Source: Lineus longissimus
Lineage: Eukaryota; Nemertea; Pilidiophora; Heteronemertea; Lineidae
Length of the DNA stretch: 60,000 bases
Assembly (NCBI RefSeq): GCF_910592395.1
Contig: NC_088317.1
Span: 7,690,001-7,750,000, forward strand
Reading direction: 5' to 3'
Shown: positions 33,531-42,107 of the stretch, in pieces
Numbering within the stretch: the first letter of the stretch is position 1
Layout of the letters: each line of letters begins with the position of its first letter
The notes under the pieces: model-generated
Database searches by the model: none
Told to the model about the DNA's origin: nothing
What the model saw: only the letters and a program-made list of their open reading frames with translations
Made by a program: the position numbers and the translations under genes

Positions 33531-33780
33531 ATCAATGACAGATATGCCTATTTAACACCTATTTAACAGTAATTGCGCCAGTGCTGCCATCTGCTACATT
33601 TTGACATAACCAAAATTCAAGGAATCCAGTGACAGCCACGCATTCAAATAATCTCTGCTACTTAAATATGAATAAGATTTATTGCCTTAGATGTAAGGAA
33701 ATTACAGGTAATTCGGGTAAGTTAACTCATCACATCACTTCAAATGGACACAGATATCTACTGCTCAAGTGCGCGAAATG

Positions 33781-33991
33781 AGAAAGTGTATATTGCGGTG
33801 GTAGGAACTAGGTTATGTTTTAGGCCCTTTTGACCAAAGACCTTACAGGTCTTTTGCCCCAAATAAGCCTACAACCCCCAAAGAACCATCCACCGCAATA
33901 TACACTTTCTATCATTCATGAGATTCCCAGTGAAGCGTTGCAATGAAATGGTAAGGGAAATGGTAAGGGAATACTAGAGCTCAATGGGTTA
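33781..33991 (+). repeat. Left terminal inverted repeat (211 bp)
   Basis: Matches the reverse complement of 52,833-53,043 with two mismatches. The outer 130 bp (33,781-33,910) is itself a foldback: AGAAAGTGTATATTGCGGTG at the tip is repeated inverted at 33,890-33,910, and the centre holds AAGACCT-TAC-AGGTCTT. The inner 81 bp is unique. Confidence 0.95.
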
Positions 33992-34974
33992 ATGTAATCA
34001 TGACTTACTGTATTCCAACAGAAAGTACACGTCAATAGCTTTCCAAGGATACCTCATTGCAAATATCCGTTAAAAAATAGCAGAGAAATGAACCCTTGAA
34101 GTTCGCACATCTTGACAGTCCCAGCGTATTCCAATAAATGCTGTAGGCCTACAAGACAGCTGATACAGTGATTAAACATTGTTGCTTGAATCTATTGAAA
34201 ATATTGTTGACAGAGTCTGCATGTACATGGTAACATATGTTACCAAACAATACTCACGTCCCAAAGTATTACAAAGACTTATTGTTCGTTAATGCGTTAA
34301 TCCGACAGAATTTCGAGAAATTATTTTAACGACGCAAAAATAATTTTCAGCTCCGAAAATATTTTCGAAAATTCTGTCGGATAAACGCATTAAGACACAA
34401 TAGGCCTTTTCATGTCTTTGACAAGCAAAAATAATTAATGACTGCAACATCTGATATGGCCATTGTAATTTGCAAGCACAAATAATTAATGACTGCAACA
34501 TCTGATATGGTCATTGTACAACTGAATATCACTATGGTTTAAAGGCAAATGTTATTCTGTCCATGTAGACATGATGTTAACGTCACACTTCCTCCATCTG
34601 GTGAGATTGTGCGTAACTGAAATCTTCATTAATCTTGCAGACAACCACTGGTAGGCCCTAGTTGACGACGACTGTGTCCATTCACATGTACCCTGGTGTG
34701 CCCTGGTGACACTGAATTGTTCAGTTCTTCATGAGCTAGGTGATGACGTCATGGGCGGGAATTTTTGAACTACCGGTAGTCAAAGATACATGTAATTCTG
34801 CGTAAAGGGATTAGATGCGGTGGTTTATCTGTGTAGTAAGGGGAATGATGTACCAGTTTGACACCATGTGGCGCCACCTGTAGTATTTCTATTTACTGTG
34901 GAACCAAGTGGTTTTTAGAGGCCTTAATTTTGCCTGGAAAATGTAACATAATTTTACTAGTAAATAAATAGAAA
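33992..34974. other. Non-coding leader of the Polinton-type element
   Basis: No gene for about 1 kb. It contains an inverted repeat at about 34,283-34,400 (arms with TCCGACAGAATTTCGA and its complement, MITE-like) and an imperfect 60-bp direct repeat at about 34,425-34,520 (AATAATTAATGACTGCAACA twice). Ends in AGTAAATAAATAGAAA directly before the capsid gene ATG. Confidence 0.6.
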
Positions 34975-36231
34975 ATGGCAACAGGATATTTATTAAATAC
35001 CGAAAGGGCACATACGATTCCACTTGGTTTGAAAGCTGAGAGGCAGCATCATATCATTACTCATAACCCCTCATCTGCTAACCCCAAAGAAACACTGTAT
35101 GTTAGAATACCGGCATTGCGAGAGAATACATTCTTTGTACCTAAATCTCTTTATCTGTCTGCTGATGTAACCATTTCTGGTGATTCTAAAAATAGTGTTG
35201 TAAATAATCTTGGTAGAAACCTGATTTCAAAGATGGTGGTTAAGTGGGGAACAGAGCAGATATTTGACCTTGACGAATACAGTCATTATTCTACATTTAA
35301 AGATCTGTGGTTGACAGAAGAAGAAAGAAATGATAGAGTTTTTCAGGGTATTCAATCAGAAAATCTTAGAGAATTAAGATCAGGAGTCGCTGAAGCTGAT
35401 GTCACTGGAGAAACAGCTAATGAAAAGACATTAAAGAAAGTGTTTGACAAGAAGTACAAAATACCATTAGATTTTGAACTATTCCATCATCATGCTCCAT
35501 TTTACAAGTTTCCAATTCAAGAAGATGTTATCATTGAAATCACATTAGCACCAAAGGAAGAGATCATAGTTACCGCAACCACAGCAAGTATGGGCTACAA
35601 ACTAGAGAATATTTGTTTTGAATATGACACCGTAACCAACAAGATGATTGCTAGTCAATTGAGTAACAAGTACAATTCTGGATTCTCAATATTTTATGAT
35701 TGGGTAGACCATTTTAAGACAGTCAATGTTTCTGCTAATGAAACACTAATTAATGAGAACATCAACTTTCCAAGAATGTCTATTAAAGGATTATTATTAC
35801 TATTTGTGTCTGACTATGTAGATGGAGCTAGAGATTCAGAGAAGTTTGAAAACCCTAACATAAGTACAGTGCAGATCACAATAGAGGGTGTTGCCAATCA
35901 GGTGTTCCCAGAAGGAATGAGAATGATGGATCAATGGGAGGAGATCAAGAAACATTTTATGTCTGAAGATTTGAAGAAAACTCATGACTGTAACATGACC
36001 ATGGAGAAATACTATGGTGATTCTAATCACTATGGTTTATGGTTGGACCTGAGAACTTCTGAAGATAATCGTCTACACGGATCAGGAAAGAAGCTCCAGA
36101 ACACAAAAGATGGTATTCAATTATCTATTACAAAGAAATCTGGAAAGGGACCATACAAAATGCACATATTCGTGGTTTCTGACGCCCAGGTTAACATTCA
36201 GAATTCTCAGATTGCTTCACTCCAGCACTGA
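34975..36231 (+). CDS. Hexon-like (double jelly-roll) major capsid protein
   Basis: 418 residues, intact. Predicted to form the capsid shell. It matches the invertebrate Polinton capsid family by its landmark segments: LYVRIPALRENTFFVPKSLY near the N-terminus, NNLGRNLISKMVVKWG (about 80-95), DLWLTEEERNDRVFQGI (about 112-130), YKLENICFEYDTV (about 206-218), the INENINFPRMSIKGLLLLFV block (about 257-277) and a C-terminal YGLWLDLRTSEDN. The start is chosen at ATG 34975, preceded by TAAATAGAAA. Its stop codon lies inside the first unit of a hairpin repeat (36,220-36,299). First gene of the plus-strand block; no lesions seen. The assignment rests on remembered family pattern and not on structure prediction. 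Confidence 0.78.
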   Translation: MATGYLLNTERAHTIPLGLKAERQHHIITHNPSSANPKETLYVRIPALRENTFFVPKSLYLSADVTISGDSKNSVVNNLGRNLISKMVVKWGTEQIFDLDEYSHYSTFKDLWLTEEERNDRVFQGIQSENLRELRSGVAEADVTGETANEKTLKKVFDKKYKIPLDFELFHHHAPFYKFPIQEDVIIEITLAPKEEIIVTATTASMGYKLENICFEYDTVTNKMIASQLSNKYNSGFSIFYDWVDHFKTVNVSANETLINENINFPRMSIKGLLLLFVSDYVDGARDSEKFENPNISTVQITIEGVANQVFPEGMRMMDQWEEIKKHFMSEDLKKTHDCNMTMEKYYGDSNHYGLWLDLRTSEDNRLHGSGKKLQNTKDGIQLSITKKSGKGPYKMHIFVVSDAQVNIQNSQIASLQH

Positions 36232-36299
36232 GGTGCTGCAAGAACAAAGTTCGCTCCAACACTAAGGTGTTGCAAGAACAAAGTTCGCTCCAGCACTGA
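36220..36299 (+). repeat. 34-bp hairpin repeat over the capsid gene stop codon
   Basis: Two full units and a partial third. Unit 1 has stem CAGCAC-TGAG-GTGCTG and unit 2 CAACAC-TAAG-GTGTTG: both sides of the stem changed together. Each unit also ends with GAACAAAGTTC, the 11-bp hairpin found elsewhere in the element. The TGA of the capsid gene is in the loop of unit 1. Confidence 0.9.
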
Positions 36300-36343
36300 A
36301 TACTAGATAAATGAGTTTTACTAGTGATTTTCTAAGTAATTAA

Positions 36344-36580
36344 ATGGATACACCAGGAAAGAAAGATATCATAAATACACTGTATCAAAGTTTACTGTTG
36401 GCATCAACAACAATTGGTTACTCTATGTTACTGAAAAGGTTCTTGAGAATCAATATTGGTCCCCCAAGTCAGGCCAACCTAGAGGAAATTCTTAAACTGG
36501 GCGGAACTGTAGCTATTAGCAATGGAACATTAGACTACCTTTACGATCAAGGAATCCTACCCAGAAATATTATGAAGTAA
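36344..36580 (+). CDS. Small hydrophobic protein, 78 residues
   Basis: Begins at ATTAAATGG. One hydrophobic/amphipathic stretch (NTLYQSLLLASTTIGYSMLL, residues about 10-29) followed by a positively charged turn, compatible with a membrane segment. Similar small ORFs sit between capsid and minor capsid genes in related elements. Function unknown; possibly a virion or membrane component. Confidence 0.55.
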   Translation: MDTPGKKDIINTLYQSLLLASTTIGYSMLLKRFLRINIGPPSQANLEEILKLGGTVAISNGTLDYLYDQGILPRNIMK

Positions 36581-36637
36581 GAATAATTTACTTATTTGAT
36601 AAAAGGTAAATTTGAAAACGAAAATTTGCTTAAGTAA

Positions 36638-37405
36638 ATGGTTACTGTAATGAACATAGATTCAAGTGACTATCCAGATCAGAGTTCAAGTGATTTAACA
36701 GTCAATCTCAAGACTGAAATTCAGGATGCATGTAGCATCACTTTAACTTTTGCAGTAATACCTTGTATATTCTAAAACATAAGTGCAGCCAGGGAGAATA
36801 ACCGAATCAAAGTTAAGGGGTTTGATGTGGCAGAGATTACGCTACCAGATGGTCTCTATGACCTACAGAGCTTTTCAAAAGTATTTGCGGATAAGTTGAA
36901 AGAAAATAGTATGAGTAGAGGTGCTGTCAGATTTGACCTTGAAGAACCAACAGGTAAGGCCATCTTACACTTCCTAAAGAGAAAAAATGAGGCGCATTAT
37001 CAGATCTATTTTCTTGGTAAAAGTAATGAATTATTTGGCATGAAATCAGAATGGCCTTACCCTTTAGACAATAAAAGTAAGGATGATGTTGTAAGCGAGA
37101 AACCCATCAATTTTAGACCAATTAATCATTTTGTTTTTCACTGTGACATAATCGAATCTAATAGTGTATTAAGTAATGGTGAAGCATCTGATGTGCTAAC
37201 CACAAGACCAATAAAGGAAGCTAATTTTGGAGATTTAATAGCATACACATTTGAGAAACCAATAGCAATTCCCTGTAAACCAAGATTTAATAAGCTGAAT
37301 ATTCGCTTAACTGATGAAAAAGGTGACATCATCGATCTTAATGGTCATAATGTACAGTACCAATTGGTATTAACTCGAGCTATGCTCTCAGCGACACATC
37401 ATTAA
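36638..37405 (+). pseudogene. Penton-like minor capsid protein 1, one in-frame stop
   Basis: From ATG 36638 (context AGTAAATGG) the frame is open to a TAA at 36,773-36,775 and then, in the same frame, continues to 37,405. The N-terminal strand (LTVNLKTEIQDACSITLTFA) and the C-terminal block FNKLNIRLTDEKGDIIDLNG are hallmarks of the single-jelly-roll penton-type proteins of Polintons. The last residues before the stop are encoded by one arm of a hairpin module (37,377-37,387). Only one lesion is seen, so inactivation is recent or the stop is a sequence error. Likely capsid vertex component. Confidence 0.72.
37377..37392 (+). repeat. Single hairpin of the module family, in the minor capsid gene
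   Basis: GAGC-TAT-GCTC then TCAG; the second hairpin is absent. It encodes RAMLS six codons before the end of the gene. Confidence 0.85.
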
Positions 37406-37438
37406 ATTCACTGGAATTAACATTTTCACTGGAATTAA

Positions 37439-37902
37439 ATGGCTGGCATTGGTATGTTATTTGGATCTGCAATAATGGTAATAATGGATTAGCATTCACT
37501 GGATCCGGTTACCTTTTCAAGTCACTAGACAAAAACGGTTATGAAGATGAAGTGAAAAGACATGATTTGGCTCAGGAGCAATTACAGAAGGCCTCCACAG
37601 AATGGGAGGAGCATAGAAAGAGTACTATTGACTTTGTTAATCTTGAATTAAAGAGAGAAAGAGACGCTTCTATTGATTTTAACAATACTGATTCAGCACT
37701 TACTGTTTACAATCATTTACATCCAGAAAGAACTATTGTACTACCTCAGCGACCACAATTAAGTGATTACTACCAACCTAGTGATGAAATGAAGAAATAC
37801 GAGTACCTATGGATTATCCTAGGACTTAGTGGTTTAGGGTTAGTAATTTATTATTTTACTAGGGTTAGAAAGACTAAGACCACTGATCGGACACAGTCCT
37901 GA
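37439..37902 (+). pseudogene. Two-membrane-segment virion-type protein, frameshifted near the N-terminus
   Basis: ATG 37439 lies in ATTAAATGG and starts a hydrophobic glycine-rich segment (AGIGMLFGSAI). This frame stops after 17 codons; the remainder is open in another frame from about 37,490 to 37,902. The change falls in a short ATAATGGTA-ATAATGG duplication at about 37,471-37,487. The body is charged and helical (DLAQEQLQKASTEWEEHRKS), and a C-terminal segment (YEYLWIILGLSGLGLVIYYF) is a clear membrane anchor. Related proteins with the same order occur in other invertebrate Polinton-type elements. Role unknown, probably virion or membrane. Confidence 0.6.
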
Positions 37903-37927
37903 TGATCGGACACAGTCCTGATGATCA
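37885..37927 (+). repeat. Two hairpins at the convergent 3' ends
   Basis: GGAC-ACA-GTCC occurs at 37,889-37,899 and 37,908-37,918, 19 bp apart, over the stop codon of the preceding gene and 10 bp before the end of the convergent ATPase gene. Position suggests a role in 3' end formation on either strand. Confidence 0.88.
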
Positions 37928-37936
37928 GAAGCGGGA

Positions 37937-38557
37937 CTAAGATTTTTGATGGGAAAGAGTAAATCCAAATGGATGTTGTAGTCTAATGATCAGTTTGGAT
38001 CCTTTTTTCATCTTAAGTTCTTCTATGTCGTACTGTCTTTTCTCCTTAGGAATAACACTGTTTTCTTCTAAGGCATCTTTCATGGCTGATTCATCCTTGT
38101 TAAAAAATAATACTAAAATTCTTATGTTCTCTCTGTAGTCCTTGACAACTGAATTGTACTTCTGAACTAGTAACCAAACAGTGAGATTGTAGTGCCTGCC
38201 GGAAAAGGCAAGATTACATAACTCGGACACCTTCTTTTTTGTGTCTCTCAAATTAGCACAGTCATCAATGAGGAATAATGTGTTAGAACCAGCAAAGGTC
38301 AGAGTAGCAAACTGAAGCACAAGGTCCAAATTACTGGCCACAGCTTCGGGATTAACTATGTAGACGTTCTTGTCTTGGTAAATCCATTTCCTTTCATATG
38401 TCTTATTGTTGAAATATGTTGGACAGAAAATGACTATGTTCTGGAACTTGTGCCGATACTCCTTTTCTAAGAGGTCAAGGGCAAAATATGTCTTACCACA
38501 ATTGGTAACACCAGAAATTAACATATTGTGTGGCTCGTAAATAAATACTTCACTCAT
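37937..38557 (-). CDS. Genome packaging ATPase (A32/FtsK-HerA type)
   Basis: 206 residues, intact, single minus-strand gene in a plus-strand block. Walker A is MLISGVTNCGKTYFALDLL (about 12-30); Walker B is TLFLIDDCAN (about 94-103); downstream GRHYNLTVWLLVQKYNSV (about 119-136) carries the sensor-type Gln of the family. Length fits the short Polinton packaging ATPases. It would drive DNA into the capsid. The start is at ATG 38557, inside the palindrome shared with the integrase gene; no room exists for a normal 5' leader on the DNA between them. Confidence 0.9.
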   Translation of the reverse strand: MSEVFIYEPHNMLISGVTNCGKTYFALDLLEKEYRHKFQNIVIFCPTYFNNKTYERKWIYQDKNVYIVNPEAVASNLDLVLQFATLTFAGSNTLFLIDDCANLRDTKKKVSELCNLAFSGRHYNLTVWLLVQKYNSVVKDYRENIRILVLFFNKDESAMKDALEENSVIPKEKRQYDIEELKMKKGSKLIIRLQHPFGFTLSHQKS

Positions 38558-38564
38558 TTAAATG
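38555..38564. promoter_or_regulatory. Palindromic CATTTAAATG joining two divergent start codons
   Basis: The minus-strand ATG of the ATPase (38,557-38,555) and the plus-strand ATG of the integrase (38,562-38,564) are separated by TTAA only. Both thereby have the TTTAAATG context seen at other starts in the element. If transcription begins here, the mRNAs are leaderless or carry untemplated leaders. Confidence 0.6.
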
Positions 38565-38673
38565 GATGTAAAGGATGACACACAGCAGTATCTAAGGGAT
38601 TTGTACTACAACCCCGAGAGTCCCGTGGCTTACAGTTCTTTGAGTAAAATCTGGAAACAGGTCAAGGAAGATA

Positions 38674-38698
38674 TGACTTCGTCACGAGAGCAGAGCTC
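38674..38698 (-). repeat. 25-bp double-hairpin module in integrase (N-terminal part)
   Basis: TGAC-TTC-GTCA, spacer CGA, GAGC-AGA-GCTC. Encodes MTSSREQSSG. The TGAC/GTCA arms are a paired variant of the common GGAC/GTCC. Confidence 0.9.
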
Positions 38699-38871
38699 AG
38701 GAAAACTTATTAAACAAAAAGAAGTGAAAGAATTTCTAGAAACACTACCAACTCACCAACTACACAAACCGGCCATTAAGAAATTCACCTTCAGGAAGAC
38801 AATGGTATCGTACATCGATCAACAGTGGCAAGCTGATCTGGTTGACATGCAGAAATTCGAGAGTAAGAATC

Positions 38872-38896
38872 GAGCTATGCTCTCAGGACAAAGTCC
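38872..38896 (+). repeat. 25-bp double-hairpin module in the integrase core
   Basis: GAGC-TAT-GCTC, TCA, GGAC-AAA-GTCC. Encodes RAMLSGQSPN between the first catalytic strand and the following RFILTVIDLFSRF strand, a surface turn. Confidence 0.92.
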
Positions 38897-39727
38897 GAAT
38901 AAGGGTTTCAGATTCATTTTAACAGTCATAGATCTATTTAGTCGTTTTTCTTGGGCTCTAGCAGTTAAGAGTAAGAGGGGAGAAGAAATCAGAGATGCAT
39001 TTAAAGTGATATTTGAGGAAGCAAAACCAACGAAAATCTAGTTTGATGACGGTAAAGAATTTTACAACAAACACTTCAAGGAACTCTTAACAGAAAATTA
39101 CATAGAATGGTTCTCCACAAAATCTGATAAGAAGGCAGCAGTAGTAGAGAGATTCAATAGAACCCTTAAAGAAAAAATGTGGCGTTATTTCACCGCTAAG
39201 GAGACTGACAAGTGGATTGACGTTCTGGATGACCTGGTCAGCGGCTACAATAACACATTTCACTCATCAATAGGTATGAAACCTGTAGACGCCAGAAAGA
39301 TGGAAAACGAAGGAACAGTGTGGTACAATCTTTACGGTCTTCACCTCAAAGAGACATTTGGTGATCCAAAGTACAAGGTTGGTGACAGTGTAAGAATTTC
39401 AAAGTACAAGTCCATTTTCGGTAAAGGTTACATGCCCAACTACACTGAGGAGGTGTTCCAAATCAAACAGATCATCTTTACTCACCCTATCGTCTACAAG
39501 CTTGAGGATTACCACAAAGAAGAAATTCAAGGATATTTCTATGAAGAGGAATTGAGCTATGTTCCTAATCCTGACCAGCTAGAGTACAAGATCGAGAAAA
39601 TCCTAAGGTACAAGACCAGTAAAGGCAAGAAATACGGATTAGTGAAGTGGAAGGGTTACAGTGATAAGTTCAATGAATGGTTACCAGTTTCTGATATCAA
39701 ATCATTGAAATGAAATAAAGTCTCTAA

Positions 39728-39755
39728 AGTGACTTAAGTCACAAGAACAAGTTCG
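39728..39755 (+). repeat. Variant double hairpin after the integrase stop
   Basis: TGACTTAAGTCA then CAA then GAACAAGTTC, with shortened loops. It lies 15 bp after the stop codon in non-coding DNA. Confidence 0.75.
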
Positions 39756-39801
39756 AAAAACGTAATTTAAAAAAAAAATGTCCTACTAAATAAAGAAAGA
39801 A

Positions 39802-40714
39802 ATGGAGGGAGCAATATTTGATAATCAAAATGGTATGATGAATCAGAATAATATGATGAATCATGATAATATGATGAATCAAAATGGTATGATGAATCAA
39901 AATATTCAGAAGTTTTTGTATTATTTGCATCAAAATAATATGTTAAATCAAAATATGATAAATCAGTTTATCTTAAATCAGATTATGTTAAATCAAAACA
40001 TGGAAAATCAAAACATGGAAAATCAAAATATGATAAATCAGAATAATATGATGAATCAAAACATGGAAAATCAACCTACAATTTATTGTGTTAAGTGCTG
40101 TGAAAAGAAACCTGAAATTAATTTTGAAAAGAACAGGCGTAATAAACTACTTGATTACTGAAAAAGAATGTGGTTCAAGTAAAATCAAGGGATGTAATAA
40201 ATGTTATGAAATTAAATTACTAAGTGATGGTGAATTTGGTAAAAACGGAAATAGAGGTAACTGCAGATCATGTTTTAATTCATATTACAAAAAGGATTAC
40301 CTTGACCAAAATGGTAATAGAGACAGACACAAAATTAGAGTTGGTCTAAACCGCATTTCTAAGGGAGAGTGTAACGGTAATTCCTCATTTAATCTAGGAT
40401 GTACAGACAGTTTCTTCCATCAGTGGTTAGAGTACCAGAGGAGTCTATCTCCAATAGGACAAAGTCCCGAGAACAGAGTTCGAATAGAAGAAGAAGAGTT
40501 GGATCATGTCTTACCAATCAAGGAATTCAAAGATAAACCTGAACTGTGCTTTGCTTGGTTTAACATGAGACCAATGGAAAAGACAGAAAACAGACAGAAG
40601 AGTGCTGAAGTAGACTACACACTATTTAAGGATCAATTGGATAGGTCAATGGATTTCATGGTAAAGATGAGAAGTGAAAACTGGTTTGTCTTTCGAGACC
40701 AGATTGGAAAATAG
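39802..40714 (+). pseudogene. Asn/Met-rich protein with zinc ribbon and HNH-like endonuclease domain, frameshifted
   Basis: The first frame (39,802-40,161) begins MEGAIFDNQN, continues as ~75 residues of reiterated M-x-N-Q-N sequence made by ATGATGAATCAAAAT-type units, then a Cys pair (YCVKCCEKKPEINF). The second frame (to 40,714) continues with more Cys pairs (CNKCYEIKLLSDGEF, CRSCFNSYY) and an HNH-like core (LDHVLPIKEF, then CFAWFNMRPMEK and NRQKS). The frame change falls at about 40,130-40,165. The HNH motif suggests DNA nicking or cleavage. A hairpin module (40,457-40,481) sits just before the HNH motif. The start is preceded by TAAATAAAGAAAGAA. The two frames might alternatively be two genes, but the shared zinc-ribbon pattern argues for one. 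Confidence 0.65.
40457..40481 (-). repeat. 25-bp double-hairpin module in the HNH-like gene
   Basis: GGAC-AAA-GTCC, CGA, GAAC-AGA-GTTC: reverse orientation with GAAC/GTTC arms. Encodes part of PIGQSPENRVR just upstream of the HNH motif. Confidence 0.9.
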
Positions 40715-40902
40715 TGATATCACAGCATTTCGGGGATTATCTTCGTGATGAAAATATGATTCTGCTTGATAGATTATCGAATTTAAATAATAACATGAGA
40801 ATGAACCAGAACATTAACATATGTAGTCCGACAGAAATCATAAACGAGATGATTAAGTTGAATAATAGACTTGAAAGAAATTTACTCTTTGCAGTGAATT
40901 GA
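40714..40902 (+). CDS. Small Asn-rich ORF, start uncertain
   Basis: About 62 codons directly after the HNH-like gene in another frame, with no ATG until internal positions. Asn- and Leu-rich helical sequence (LLDRLSNLNNNMRMNQN, IINEMIKLNNRLERNL). It could be the displaced C-terminus of the preceding gene or a separate small protein. Not recognised. Confidence 0.3.
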   Translation: MISQHFGDYLRDENMILLDRLSNLNNNMRMNQNINICSPTEIINEMIKLNNRLERNLLFAVN

Positions 40903-40921
40903 TTTTATTTTACTTAATTAA

Positions 40922-41182
40922 ATGAATAGAACTTGGGGTTACACAAAACGACCACGTAATTGGAAAGAAAGATTAGAACGATTTCATAGAGAATTAGAGG
41001 CAGAAGTAGAGTCAAAGTTGGAGCCTGGTCCCGAAAAACCTTTAAAACCTGCTGGGTTAGAAAAACCTGTTGGGTCAGAAAAACCTTTAAAATTTAATGT
41101 ACTTCAAAAACCTGTAGTGTCTGCAAGATCAACACTAAACACTAGAAATGACAGAACAACTGATTCTAGTTATTCCCACTAA
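40922..41182 (+). CDS. Unrecognised 86-residue basic, Pro-rich protein
   Basis: Starts at ATTAAATGA. Basic N-terminus with a short helix (NWKERLERFHRELEAEVESK) followed by imperfect Glu-Lys-Pro repeats (EKPLKPAGLEKPVGSEKPLK) and a Ser/Thr-rich tail. No domain recognised. Its 4-bp gap to the next gene and the same ATTAAATGA start suggest co-ordinate expression. Confidence 0.5.
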   Translation: MNRTWGYTKRPRNWKERLERFHRELEAEVESKLEPGPEKPLKPAGLEKPVGSEKPLKFNVLQKPVVSARSTLNTRNDRTTDSSYSH

Positions 41183-41186
41183 TTAA

Positions 41187-41846
41187 ATGAATGGAGACAA
41201 CAAGGTTTATCCAGATTTAAGTAATTTAAACTCTGAAAGTCAATTAAACTATGAAAGGTCTGAAAAGCATACAGAAAGTAACCCTCAGGCTTTCAGACTA
41301 CAACAAATATGTGATGTTAAGAGTTTCTTAGAAAGCGAGATTGAATTTAGAAGAAAGATATTTTCAAAGTACAAAAAAGCATTTAGCGTAATTACTGGCA
41401 TTAGCCACTTCCTTAATTTAACTAGCGTAGCAGCCGGATCTGTTGGTGTTTCCGCTCTAGCTGGTGTCATCACGGCACCGATAGGCTTAGCTCTGGGTGG
41501 CGTAACAATAGGTAGTGCCATTATTTCATCAGCCTTAGGCTGGGAGAAAAAGAATATTCTTAAAAAAATTGAAAAGCATGAGAATATCAGAATGTTGGCA
41601 ATTTCAAAACTGAACACAATCAATGATTTGGTTAGTAAAGCCTTAACCGATTCTCACATATCTACAGATGAGTTTACTTTGATTCTCAAGGAGAAGGAGA
41701 AATACATTTCGATGAAAAATGCCATTAGGAAAAAACAAAGGGAGGCAAGTTCAGCTGTTGATGTAGAGTCTTTAAAGAAGACTTTTTTAGAAGAAGGAAA
41801 AAAACTAGCACAGACAGAGATGCTAGAAAAACTAAAAGTTCAGTAA
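41187..41846 (+). CDS. Conserved Polinton-associated protein with two hydrophobic helices
   Basis: 219 residues, starting at ATTAAATGA. Family of unknown function that I recognise from related invertebrate elements by its layout: N-terminal polar region, then FLESEIEFRRKIFSKYKKAF, a long Gly/Ala-rich hydrophobic hairpin (about 79-118, two membrane-type segments), then KLNTINDLVSKALTDSHIST and a helical C-terminus (EFTLILKEKEKYISMKNAIR). Likely membrane-associated. After the stop, an open stretch in a different frame continues to 42,032 and ends in a Pro-rich PPVPLPSAPPYSLV; this may be a C-terminal tail lost by a frame change, and it contains a PPxY motif. Confidence 0.65.
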   Translation: MNGDNKVYPDLSNLNSESQLNYERSEKHTESNPQAFRLQQICDVKSFLESEIEFRRKIFSKYKKAFSVITGISHFLNLTSVAAGSVGVSALAGVITAPIGLALGGVTIGSAIISSALGWEKKNILKKIEKHENIRMLAISKLNTINDLVSKALTDSHISTDEFTLILKEKEKYISMKNAIRKKQREASSAVDVESLKKTFLEEGKKLAQTEMLEKLKVQ

Positions 41847-41860
41847 ATCAAACAGGACCC

Positions 41861-42107
41861 GGACTACGTCCAGAGAACAAAGTTCGACTCGAGCTATGCT
41901 CTCAAGACGAAGTCGGACTAAATAGTCCTTATCCTAATGTGGTGTATCACTATCACTATCACCATGACTTCGGTGTTAGGGGTGAATTTCCGCCAGTGCC
42001 ACTACCATCAGCGCCACCATATTCATTAGTTTAATCGAGCTATGCTCTCAGGACAAAGTCCGACTAGGACAAAGTCCAGAGAGCAAAGTTCGACTCAAGC
42101 GAAGTTT
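41861..42107 (+). repeat. Four double-hairpin modules between convergent 3' ends
   Basis: Modules at 41,861-41,885, 41,891-41,915, 42,037-42,061 and 42,067-42,091, followed by a lone hairpin AAGC-GAA-GTTT at 42,097. Pairs are separated by 5-nt spacers GACTC or GACTA, giving a 30-bp period. They fill the gap between the 219-residue gene and the polymerase gene; the polymerase stop codon (42,095) falls within the array. Confidence 0.9.

Larger units (their letters stand above)
33151..33780. other. Intergenic with a SINE-like segment and a hairpin
   Basis: Downstream of the split exon. Contains the hairpin at 33,371 and the tRNA-like segment at 33,439 described separately; otherwise nothing. 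The last bases GAAATG directly abut the Polinton-type left end. Confidence 0.5.
38562..39713 (+). pseudogene. Retrovirus-type (rve) integrase with C-terminal chromodomain, one in-frame TAG
   Basis: Same frame throughout, interrupted by TAG at 39,039-39,041, just before the second catalytic Asp. Catalytic triad: Asp in QADLVDMQKF (about 89), Asp in FDDGKEFYN (first codons after the TAG), Glu in AVVERFNRTLKEKM (about 200). The chromodomain ends the protein (EYKIEKILRYKTSKG, LVKWKGYSDKFNEWLPVSDI). Inserts element DNA into chromosomes in Polintons. Two hairpin modules are inside the frame: one at 38,674-38,698 and one at 38,872-38,896, the latter in the turn between the first two strands of the catalytic fold. 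Start at ATG 38562 in TTTAAATGG. Apart from the TAG the sequence is well preserved. Confidence 0.92.
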
